NCBI RefSeq assembly: GCF_051020975.1 | Contig: NW_027478168.1 | Coordinates: 11,594,001-11,658,000, forward strand | Source of the DNA: Osmia lignaria lignaria | Taxonomy: Eukaryota > Arthropoda > Insecta > Hymenoptera > Megachilidae | Direction of reading: 5' to 3' | Length of the DNA stretch: 64,000 nt | Part shown: positions 52,701 to 63,885 of the stretch, one piece after another | Numbering within the stretch: position 1 is the stretch's first letter | Layout: every line of letters starts with the position of its first letter | The notes under the pieces: model-generated | What the model saw: the letters and a program-made list of their open reading frames with translations, nothing else | What the model was told of the DNA's origin: nothing | Database searches by the model: none | Position numbers and translations under genes: made by a program

Positions 52701-53860
52701 AGCTAAGCTGGAAGTAGCATTTGCAGGTCGCAATCGTGCAGAGTTATCTCAAAGAAAGGGGCCACGGTGTTTCTGTATCTCTATTATGTTGGTGCGGCTT
52801 CGGAACTTTTAAATATCTTGATATATCTCGAGAACTACGCATCTGATCAAAAAATATCATAGAACATAAAAAGTAGGAAACTTAATTCTCTACAAAAAAG
52901 GTGTCTTAGCATTTTGCCATAGCTCGCTTCGTTTCCGAGATATTTGCAGATTTATCTCAAGGGAAGGGGCCTGACGGACATATTTTGAGACTTTTCTTCT
53001 TCTTGTTGTTCTTCTTCTGCACAGCTAAACTGGAAGTGGCATTTCCAGCTCGCAATAGTGCAGAGTTATCTCAAAGAAAGGGGCCACGGTGTTTCTGTAT
53101 CTCTATTATGTTGGTGCGGCTTCGGAACTTTTAAATATCTTGATATATCTCGAGAACTACGCATCTGATCAAAAAATATCATACAACATAAAAAGTAGGA
53201 AACTTAATTCTCTACAAAAAAGGTCTCTTAACATTTTGCCATAGCTCGCTTCGTTTTCGAGATATTTGCAGATTTATCTCAAGGGAAGGTGCCTGACGGA
53301 CATATTTCGAGATATTTCTTCTTCTTGTTGTTCTTCTTCTGCACAGCTAAGCTGGAAGTGGCATTTGCAGGTCGCAATAGTGCAGAGTTATCTCAAAGAA
53401 AGGGGCCACGGTGTTTCTGTATCTCTATTATGTTGGTGCGGCTTCGGAACTTAAATATCTTGATATATCTCGAGAACTACGCATCTGATCGAAAAATATC
53501 ATAGAACATAAATTGTAGGAAACATAATTCTCTACAAAAAAGGTCTCCTAACATTTTGCCATAGCTCGCTTCGTTTCCGAGATATTTGCAGATTTATCTC
53601 AAGCGAAGGGGCCTGACGGACATATTTCGAGATATTTCTTCTTCTTGTTGTTCTTCTTCTGCACAGCTAAGCTGGAAGTGGCATTTGCAGGTCGCAATAG
53701 TGCAGAGTTATCTCAAAGAAAGGGGCCACGGTGTTTCTGTATCTCTATTATGTTGGTGCGGCTTCGGAACCGTTAAATATCTCGATATATCTCGAAAACT
53801 ACGCTTCTGATCAAAAAATATCATAGAACATAAATTATAGGAAACGTAATTCTCTACAAA
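49681..53860 (+). repeat. Long-range B segment also present in B1, copy 2
   Basis: This is the partner of 23,285-27,785, lacking the equivalent of the 320-bp unit at 25260. It has private variants such as GGGAATGGGCC near 50,066 and CTCAACGGAAGG near 50,819. Its 320-bp unit at 53266 keeps CTTCGGAAC and ATCTTGAT where B1 has CTTCTGAAC and ATCTTCAT. Confidence 0.85.
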
Positions 53861-56800
53861 AAAGGTCTCTTAACATTTTGCCATAGCTCGCTTCGTTTCC
53901 GAGATATTTGCAGATTTATCTCAAGGGAAGGGGCCTGACGGACATATTTCGAGATATTTCTTCTTCTTGTTGTTCTTCTTCTGCACAGCTAAGCTGGAAG
54001 TGGCATTTACAGGTCGCAATAGTGCAGAGTTATCTCAAAGAAAGGGGCCACGGTGTTTCTGTATCTCTATTATGTTGGTGCGGCTTCGGAACTTTTAAAT
54101 ATTATGATATATCTCGAGAACTACGCATCTGATCAAAAAATATCATAAAACATAAAAAGTAGGAAACTTAATTCGCTACAAAAAAGGTCTCTTAACATTT
54201 TGCCATAGCTCGCTTCGTTTCCGAGATATTTGCAGATTTATCTCAAGGGAAGGGGCCTGACGGACATATTTCGAGATATTTCTTCTTCTTCTTGTTCTTC
54301 TTCTACACAGCTAAGCTGGAAGTGGCATTTGCAGCTCGCAATAGTGCAGAGTTATCTCAAAGAAAGGGGCCACGGTGTCTCTGTATCTCTATTATGTTGG
54401 TGCGGCTTCGGAACTTTTAAATATCTTGATATATCTCGAGAACTACGCATCTGATCAAAAAATATCATACAACATAAAAAGTAGGAAACTTAATTCTCTA
54501 CAAAAAAGGTCTCTTAACGTTTTGCCATAGCTCGCTTCGTTTCCGAGATACTTGCAGATTCATCTCAAGGGAAGGGGCCTGACGGACATATTTCGAGATA
54601 TTTCTTATTCTTGTTGTTCTTCTTCTGCACAGCTAAACTGGAAGTGGCATTTCCAGCTCGCAATAGTGCAGAGTTATCTCAAAGAAAGGGGCCACGGTGT
54701 TTCTGTATCTCTATTATGTTGGTGCGGCTTCGGAACTTTTAAATATCTTGATATATCTTGAGAACTACGCATCTGATCAAAAAATATCATACAACATAAA
54801 AAGTAGGAAACTTAATTCTCTACAAAAAAGGTCTCTTAACGTTTTGCCATAGCTCGCTTCGTTTCCGAGATACTTGCAGATTCATCTCAAGGGAAGGGGC
54901 CTGACGGACATATTTCGAGATATTTCTTATTCTTGTTGTTCTTCTTCTGCACAGCTAAACTGGAAGTGGCATTTCCAGCTCGCAATAGTGCAGAGTTATC
55001 TCAAAGAAAGGGGCCACGGTGTTTCTGTATCTCTATTATGTTGGTGCGGCTTCGGAACTTTTAAATATTATGATATATCTCGAGAACTACGCATCTGATC
55101 AAAAAATATCATACAACATAAAAAGTAGGAAACTTAATTCTCTACAAAAAAGGTCTCTTAACATTTTGCCATAGCTCGCTTCGTTTCCGAGATATTTGCA
55201 GATTTATCTCAAGGGAAGGGGCCTGACGGACATATTTCGAGATATTTCTTCTTCTTCTTGTTCTTCTTCTACACAGCTAAGCTGGAAGTGGCATTTGCAG
55301 CTCGCAATAGTGCAGAGTTATCTCAAAGAAAGGGGCCACGGTGTTTCTGTATCTCTATTATGTTGGTGCGGCTTCGGAACTTTTAAATATCTTGATATAT
55401 CTCGAGAACTACGCATCTGATCAAAAAATATCATACAACATAAAAAGTAGGAAACTTAATTCTCTACAAAAAAGGTCTCTTAACGTTTTGCCATAGCTCG
55501 CTTCGTTTCCGAGATACTTGCAGATTCATCTCAAGGGAAGGGGCCTGACGGACATATTTCGAGATATTTCTTATTCTTGTTGTTCTTCTTCTGCACAGCT
55601 AAACTGGAAGTGGCATTTCCAGCTCGCAATAGTGCAGAGTTATCTCAAAGAAAGGGGCCACGGTGTTTCTGTATCTCTATTATGTTGGTGCGGCTTCGGA
55701 ACTTTTAAATATCTTGATATATCTTGAGAACTACGCATCTGATCATAAAATATCATACAACATAAAAAGTAGGAAACTTAATTCTCTACAAAAAAGGTCT
55801 CTTAACGTTTTGCCATAGCTCGCTTCGTTTCCGAGATACTTGCAGATTCATCTCACGGGAAGGGGCCTGACGGACATATTTCGAGATATTTCTTATTCTT
55901 GTTGTTCTTCTTCTGCACAGCTAAACTGGAAGTGGCATTTCCAGCTCGCAATAGTGCAGAGTTATCTCAAAGAAAGGGGCCACGGTGTTTCTGTATCTCT
56001 ATTATGTTGGTGCGGCTTCGGAACTTTTAAATATTATGATATATCTCGAGAACTACGCATCTGATCAAAAAATATCATACAACATAAAAAGTAGGAAACT
56101 TAATTCTCTACAAAAAAGGTCTCTTAACATTTTGCCATAGCTCGCTTCGTTTCCGAGATATTTGCAGATTTATCTCAAGGGAAGGGGTCTGACGGACATA
56201 TTTCGAGACATTTCTTATTCTTGTTGTTCTTCTTCTGCACAGCTAAGCTCGAAGTGGCATTTCCAGCTCGCAATAGTGCAGAGTTATCTCAAAGAAAGGG
56301 GCCACGGTGTTTCTGTATCTCTATTATGTTGGTGCGGCTTCGGAACTTTTAAATATCTTGATATATCTCGAGAACTACGCATCTGATCAAAAAATATCAT
56401 AGAACATAAATTGTAGGAAACATAATTCTCTACAAAAAAGGTCTCCTAACATTTTGCCATAGCTCGCTTGGTTTCCGAGATATTTGCAGATTTATCTCAA
56501 GCGAAGGGGCCTGACGGACATATTTCGAGATATTTCTTCTTCTTGTTGTTCTTCTTCTGCACAGCTAAGCTGGAAGTGGCATTTGCAGGTCGCAATAGTG
56601 CAGAGTTATCTCCAAGAAAGGGGCCACGGTGTTTCTGTATCTCTATTATGTTGGTGCGGCTTCGGAACCGTTAAATATCTCGATATATCTCGAAAACTAT
56701 GCTTCTGATCAAAAAATATCATAGAACATAAATTATAGGGAACATAATTCTCTACAAAAAAGGTCTCTTAACATTTTGCCATAGCTCGCTTGGTTTCCGA

Positions 56801-57043
56801 GATATTTGCAGATTTATCTCAAGGGAAGGTGCCTGACGGACATATTTCGAGATATTTCTTCTTCTTGTTGTTCTTCTTCTGCACAGCTAAGCCGGAAGTA
56901 GCATTTGCAGGTCGCAATAGTGCAGAGTTATCTCAAAGAAAGGGGCCACGGTGTTTCTGTATCTCTATTATGTTGGTGCGGCTTCGGAACTTTTAAATAT
57001 CTTGATATATCTCGAGAACTACGCATCTGATCAAAAAATATGA
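52860..57043 (+). repeat. 4,184-bp 13-mer higher-order unit, copy 1
   Basis: Twelve 322-bp monomers plus one 320-bp monomer (53266). The order from 52944 is: GGTGTCTTAGC unit, 320-bp unit, GAACCGTTAAAT unit, ATATTATGAT unit with TTACAGGTCGC, TTCTTCTTCTTGTTC unit, two GATACTTGCAGATTC units, a second TTCTTCTTCTTGTTC unit, two more GATACTTGCAGATTC units, GCTCGAAGTGG unit, GAACCGTTAAAT/CTATGCTTC unit, and AGCCGGAAGTAGC unit. Private markers shared with copy 2 are CGGTGTCTCTG (54,378) and CGAGACATTTC (56,206). Confidence 0.9.
53266..53585 (+). repeat. 320-bp monomer, B2 subtype
   Basis: It has the TT deletion GAACTTAAAT but keeps CTTCGGAAC and ATCTTGAT, so it lacks the two substitutions of the B1 subtype. 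It was probably closer to the founder of the 320-bp class. Confidence 0.95.
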
Positions 57044-60000
57044 TAGAACATAAAAAGTAGGAAACTTAATTCTCTACAAAAAAGGTGTCTTAGCATTTTG
57101 CCATAGCTCGCTTCGTTTCCGAGATATTTGCAGATTTATCTCAAGGGAAGGGGCCTGACGGACATATTTTGAGACTTTTCTTCTTCTTGTTGTTCTTCTT
57201 CTGCACAGCTAAACTGGAAGTGGCATTTCCAGCTCGCAATAGTGCAGAGTTATCTCAAAGAAAGGGGCCACGGTGTTTCTGTATCTCTATTATGTTGGTG
57301 CGGCTTCGGAACTTTTAAATATCTTGATATATCTCGAGAACTACGCATCTGATCAAAAAATATCATACAACATAAAAAGTAGGAAACTTAATTCTCTACA
57401 AAAAAGGTCTCTTAACATTTTGCCATAGCTCGCTTCGTTTTCGAGATATTTGCAGATTTATCTCAAGGGAAGGTGCCTGACGGACATATTTCGAGATATT
57501 TCTTCTTCTTGTTGTTCTTCTTCTGCACAGCTAAGCTGGAAGTGGCATTTGCAGGTCGCAATAGTGCAGAGTTATCTCAAAGAAAGGGGCCACGGTGTTT
57601 CTGTATCTCTATTATGTTGGTGCGGCTTCGGAACTTAAATATCTTGATATATCTCGAGAACTACGCATCTGATCGAAAAATATCATAGAACATAAATTGT
57701 AGGAAACATAATTCTCTACAAAAAAGGTCTCCTAACATTTTGCCATAGCTCGCTTCGTTTCCGAGATATTTGCAGATTTATCTCAAGCGAAGGGGCCTGA
57801 CGGACATATTTCGAGATATTTCTTCTTCTTGTTGTTCTTCTTCTGCACAGCTAAGCTGGAAGTGGCATTTGCAGGTCGCAATAGTGCAGAGTTATCTCAA
57901 AGAAAGGGGCCACGGTGTTTCTGTATCTCTATTATGTTGGTGCGGCTTCGGAACCGTTAAATATCTCGATATATCTCGAAAACTACGCTTCTGATCAAAA
58001 AATATCATAGAACATAAATTATAGGAAACGTAATTCTCTACAAAAAAGGTCTCTTAACATTTTGCCATAGCTCGCTTCGTTTCCGAGATATTTGCAGATT
58101 TATCTCAAGGGAAGGGGCCTGACGGACATATTTCGAGATATTTCTTCTTCTTGTTGTTCTTCTTCTGCACAGCTAAGCTGGAAGTGGCATTTACAGGTCG
58201 CAATAGTGCAGAGTTATCTCAAAGAAAGGGGCCACGGTGTTTCTGTATCTCTATTATGTTGGTGCGGCTTCGGAACTTTTAAATATTATGATATATCTCG
58301 AGAACTACGCATCTGATCAAAAAATATCATAAAACATAAAAAGTAGGAAACTTAATTCGCTACAAAAAAGGTCTCTTAACATTTTGCCATAGCTCGCTTC
58401 GTTTCCGAGATATTTGCAGATTTATCTCAAGGGAAGGGGCCTGACGGACATATTTCGAGATATTTCTTCTTCTTCTTGTTCTTCTTCTACACAGCTAAGC
58501 TGGAAGTGGCATTTGCAGCTCGCAATAGTGCAGAGTTATCTCAAAGAAAGGGGCCACGGTGTCTCTGTATCTCTATTATGTTGGTGCGGCTTCGGAACTT
58601 TTAAATATCTTGATATATCTCGAGAACTACGCATCTGATCAAAAAATATCATACAACATAAAAAGTAGGAAACTTAATTCTCTACAAAAAAGGTCTCTTA
58701 ACGTTTTGCCATAGCTCGCTTCGTTTCCGAGATACTTGCAGATTCATCTCAAGGGAAGGGGCCTGACGGACATATTTCGAGATATTTCTTATTCTTGTTG
58801 TTCTTCTTCTGCACAGCTAAACTGGAAGTGGCATTTCCAGCTCGCAATAGTGCAGAGTTATCTCAAAGAAAGGGGCCACGGTGTTTCTGTATCTCTATTA
58901 TGTTGGTGCGGCTTCGGAACTTTTAAATATCTTGATATATCTTGAGAACTACGCATCTGATCAAAAAATATCATACAACATAAAAAGTAGGAAACTTAAT
59001 TCTCTACAAAAAAGGTCTCTTAACGTTTTGCCATAGCTCGCTTCGTTTCCGAGATACTTGCAGATTCATCTCAAGGGAAGGGGCCTGACGGACATATTTC
59101 GAGATATTTCTTATTCTTGTTGTTCTTCTTCTGCACAGCTAAACTGGAAGTGGCATTTCCAGCTCGCAATAGTGCAGAGTTATCTCAAAGAAAGGGGCCA
59201 CGGTGTTTCTGTATCTCTATTATGTTGGTGCGGCTTCGGAACTTTTAAATATTATGATATATCTCGAGAACTACGCATCTGATCAAAAAATATCATACAA
59301 CATAAAAAGTAGGAAACTTAATTCTCTACAAAAAAGGTCTCTTAACATTTTGCCATAGCTCGCTTCGTTTCCGAGATATTTGCAGATTTATCTCAAGGGA
59401 AGGGGCCTGACGGACATATTTCGAGATATTTCTTCTTCTTCTTGTTCTTCTTCTACACAGCTAAGCTGGAAGTGGCATTTGCAGCTCGCAATAGTGCAGA
59501 GTTATCTCAAAGAAAGGGGCCACGGTGTTTCTGTATCTCTATTATGTTGGTGCGGCTTCGGAACTTTTAAATATCTTGATATATCTCGAGAACTACGCAT
59601 CTGATCAAAAAATATCATACAACATAAAAAGTAGGAAACTTAATTCTCTACAAAAAAGGTCTCTTAACGTTTTGCCATAGCTCGCTTCGTTTCCGAGATA
59701 CTTGCAGATTCATCTCAAGGGAAGGGGCCTGACGGACATATTTCGAGATATTTCTTATTCTTGTTGTTCTTCTTCTGCACAGCTAAACTGGAAGTGGCAT
59801 TTCCAGCTCGCAATAGTGCAGAGTTATCTCAAAGAAAGGGGCCACGGTGTTTCTGTATCTCTATTATGTTGGTGCGGCTTCGGAACTTTTAAATATCTTG
59901 ATATATCTTGAGAACTACGCATCTGATCATAAAATATCATACAACATAAAAAGTAGGAAACTTAATTCTCTACAAAAAAGGTCTCTTAACGTTTTGCCAT

Positions 60001-61227
60001 AGCTCGCTTCGTTTCCGAGATACTTGCAGATTCATCTCACGGGAAGGGGCCTGACGGACATATTTCGAGATATTTCTTATTCTTGTTGTTCTTCTTCTGC
60101 ACAGCTAAACTGGAAGTGGCATTTCCAGCTCGCAATAGTGCAGAGTTATCTCAAAGAAAGGGGCCACGGTGTTTCTGTATCTCTATTATGTTGGTGCGGC
60201 TTCGGAACTTTTAAATATTATGATATATCTCGAGAACTACGCATCTGATCAAAAAATATCATACAACATAAAAAGTAGGAAACTTAATTCTCTACAAAAA
60301 AGGTCTCTTAACATTTTGCCATAGCTCGCTTCGTTTCCGAGATATTTGCAGATTTATCTCAAGGGAAGGGGTCTGACGGACATATTTCGAGACATTTCTT
60401 ATTCTTGTTGTTCTTCTTCTGCACAGCTAAGCTCGAAGTGGCATTTCCAGCTCGCAATAGTGCAGAGTTTACTCAAAGAAAGGGGCCACGGTGTTTCTGT
60501 ATCTCTATTATGTTGGTGCGGCTTCGGAACTTTTAAATATCTTGATATATCTCGAGAACTACGCATCTGATCAAAAAATATCATAGAACATAAATTGTAG
60601 GAAACATAATTCTCTACAAAAAAGGTCTCCTAACATTTTGCCATAGCTCGCTTGGTTTCCGAGATATTTGCAGATTTATCTCAAGCGAAGGGGCCTGACG
60701 GACATATTTCGAGATATTTCTTCTTCTTGTTGTTCTTCTTCTGCACAGCTAAGCTGGAAGTGGCATTTGCAGGTCGCAATAGTGCAGAGTTATCTCCAAG
60801 AAAGGGGCCACGGTGTTTCTGTATCTCTATTATGTTGGTGCGGCTTCGGAACCGTTAAATATCTCGATATATCTCGAAAACTATGCTTCTGATCAAAAAA
60901 TATCATAGAACATAAATTATAGGGAACATAATTCTCTACAAAAAAGGTCTCTTAACATTTTGCCATAGCTCGCTTGGTTTCCGAGATATTTGCAGATTTA
61001 TCTCAAGGGAAGGTGCCTGACGGACATATTTCGAGATATTTCTTCTTCTTGTTGTTCTTCTTCTGCACAGCTAAGCCGGAAGTAGCATTTGCAGGTCGCA
61101 ATAGTGCAGAGTTATCTCAAAGAAAGGGGCCACGGTGTTTCTGTATCTCTATTATGTTGGTGCGGCTTCGGAACTTTTAAATATCTTGATATATCTCGAG
61201 AACTACGCATCTGATCAAAAAATATGA
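57044..61227 (+). repeat. 4,184-bp 13-mer higher-order unit, copy 2
   Basis: Same 13 monomers in the same order 4,184 bp later, with the shared markers at 58,562 and 60,390. A private GAGTTTACTC near 60,467 is one of few differences. TATGATAG precedes this copy and also the sequence after it, which places the exchange point just before the GGTGTCTTAGC unit. Confidence 0.9.
57450..57769 (+). repeat. 320-bp monomer, B2 subtype
   Basis: The equivalent of the unit at 53266 in the second copy of the 13-mer, with the same deletion and the same CTTCGGAAC/ATCTTGAT state. Confidence 0.95.
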
Positions 61228-61633
61228 TAGAACATAAAAAGTAGGAAACTTAATTCTCTACAAAAAAGGTGTCTTAGCATTTTGCCATAGCTCGCTTCGT
61301 TTCCGAGATATTTGCAGATTTATCTCAAGGGAAGGGGCCTGACGGACATATTTTGAGACTTTTCTTCTTCTTGTTGTTCTTCTTCTGCACAGCTAAACTG
61401 GAAGTGGCATTTCCAGCTCGCAATAGTGCAGAGTTATCTCAAAGAAAGGGGCCACGGTGTTTCTGTATCTCTATTATGTTGGTGCGGCTTCGGAACTTTT
61501 AAATATCTTGATATATCTCGAGAACTACGCATCTGATCAAAAAATATCATACAACATAAAAAGTAGGAAACTTAATTCTCTACAAAAAAGGTCTCTTAAC
61601 ATTTTGCCATAGCTCACTTCGTTTCCGAGATAT

Positions 61634-63885
61634 TTGCAGATTTATCTCATGGGAAGGGGCCTGACGGACATATTTCGAGATATTTCTTCTTCTTGTTGTT
61701 CTTCTTCTGCACAGCTAAGCTGGAAGTGGCATTTGCAGGTCGCAATAGTGCAGAGTTATCTCAAAGAAAGGGGCCACGGTGTTTCTGTATCTCTATTATG
61801 TTGGTGCGGCTTCGGAACTTTTAAATATCTTGATATATCTCGAGAACTACGCATCTGATCAAAAAATATCATACAACATAAAAAGTAGGAAACTTAATTC
61901 TCTACAAAAAAGGTCTCTTAACATTTTGCCATAGCTCGCTTCGTTTTCGAGATATTTGCAGATTTATCTCAAGGGAAGGTGCCTGACGGACATATTTCGA
62001 GATATTTCTTCTTCTTGTTGTTCTTCTTCTGCACAGCTAAACTGGAAGTGGCATTTCCAGCTCGCAATAGTGCAGAGTTATCTCAAAGAAAGGGGCCACG
62101 GTGTTTCTGTATCTCTATTATGTTGGTGCGGCTTCGGAACTTTTAAATATTATGATATATCTCGAGAACTACGCATCTGATCAAAAAATATCATACAACA
62201 TAAAAAGTAGGAAACTTAATTCTCTACAAAAAAGGTCTCCTAACATTTTGCCATAGCTCGCTTCGTTTCCGAGATATTTGCAGATTTATCTCAAGCGAAG
62301 GGGCCTGACGGACATATTTCGAGATATTTCTTCTTCTTGTTGTTCTTCTTCTGCACAGCTAAGCTGGTAGTGGCATTTGCAGGTCGCAGTAGTGCAGAGT
62401 TATCTCAACGAAAGGGGCCACGGTGTTTCTGTATCTCTATTATGTTGGTGCGGCTTCGGAACTTTTAAATATCTCGATATATCTCGAAAACTACGCTTCT
62501 GATCAAAAAATATCATAGAACCTAAATTATAGGAAACATAATTCTCTACAAAAAAGGTCTCTTAACATTTTGCCATAGCTCGCTTGGTTTCCGAGATATT
62601 TGCAGATTTATCTCAAGGGAAGGTGCCTGACGGACATATTTCGAGATATTTCTTCTTCTTGTTGTTCTTCTTCTGTACAGCTAAGCTGGAAGTAGCATTT
62701 GCAGGTCGCAATCGTGCAGAGTTATCTCAAAGAAAGGGGCCACGGTGTTTCTGTATCTCTATTATGTTGGTGCGGCTTCGGAACTTTTAAATATCTTGAT
62801 ATATCTCGAGAACTACGCATCTGATCAAAAAATATCATAGAACATAAAAAGTAGGAAACTTAATTCTCTACAAAAAAGGTGTCTTAGCATTTTGCCATAG
62901 CTCGCTTCGTTTCCGAGATATTTGCAGATTTATCTCAAGGGAAGGGGCCTGACGGACATATTTTGAGACTTTTCTTCTTCTTGTTGTTCTTCTTCTGCAC
63001 AGCTAAACTGGAAGTGGCATTTCCAGCTCGCAATAGTGCAGAGTTATCTCAAAGAAAGGGGCCACGGTGTTTCTGTATCTCTATTATGTTGGTGCGGCTT
63101 CGGAACTTTTAAATATCTTGATATATCTCGAGAACTACGCATCTGATCAAAAAATATCATACAACATAAAAAGTAGGAAACTTAATTCTCTACAAAAAAG
63201 GTCTCTTAACATTTTGCCATAGCTCGCTTCGTTTTCGAGATATTTGCAGATTTATCTCAAGGGAAGGTGCCTGACGGACATATTTCGAGATATTTCTTCT
63301 TCTTGTTGTTCTTCTTCTGCACAGCTAAGCTGGAAGTGGCATTTGCAGGTCGCAATAGTGCAGAGTTATCTCAAAGAAAGGGGCCACGGTGTTTCTGTAT
63401 CTCTATTATGTTGGTGCGGCTTCGGAACTTAAATATCTTGATATATCTCGAGAACTACGCATCTGATCGAAAAATATCATAGAACATAAATTGTAGGAAA
63501 CATAATTCTCTACAAAAAAGGTCTCCTAACATTTTGCCATAGCTCGCTTCGTTTCCGAGATATTTGCAGATTTATCTCAAGCGAAGGGGCCTGACGGACA
63601 TATTTCGAGATATTTCTTCTTCTTGTTGTTCTTCTTCTGCACAGCTAAGCTGGAAGTGGCATTTGCAGGTCGCAATAGTGCAGAGTTATCTCAAAGAAAG
63701 GGGCCACGGTGTTTCTGTATCTCTATTATGTTGGTGCGGCTTCGGAACCGTTAAATATCTCGATATATCTCGAAAACTACGCTTCTGATCAAAAAATATC
63801 ATAGAACATAAATTATAGGAAACGTAATTCTCTACAAAAAAGGTCTCTTAACATTTTGCCATAGCTCGCTTCGTTTCCGAGATAT
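61634..63885 (+). repeat. Seven-monomer series repeated from 51656-53907
   Basis: The order CTCATGGGAAGG unit, AAGGTGCC with TTCCAGCTCGC unit, GCTGGTAGTGG unit, GCTTGGTTTCC/CTGTACAGC unit, GGTGTCTTAGC unit, 320-bp unit, GAACCGTTAAAT unit is the same as at 51656-53907 and, in B1, at 25580-27831. The offset within B2 is 9,978 bp (31 monomers, two of them 320 bp). A private AACCTAAATT lies near 62,520. Confidence 0.85.
63244..63563 (+). repeat. 320-bp monomer, B2 subtype
   Basis: The third B2-subtype copy, in the 61634-63885 series. It is followed at 63564 by the GAACCGTTAAAT unit, as in the other B2 copies. Confidence 0.95.

Noticed and set aside
52860..61227. Assembly artefact as the cause of the near-identical 13-mer copies
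   Set aside because: It cannot be excluded from sequence alone. However, private differences between copies (for example near 60,467) and different flanks on each side argue for real duplication; read-level support would decide.
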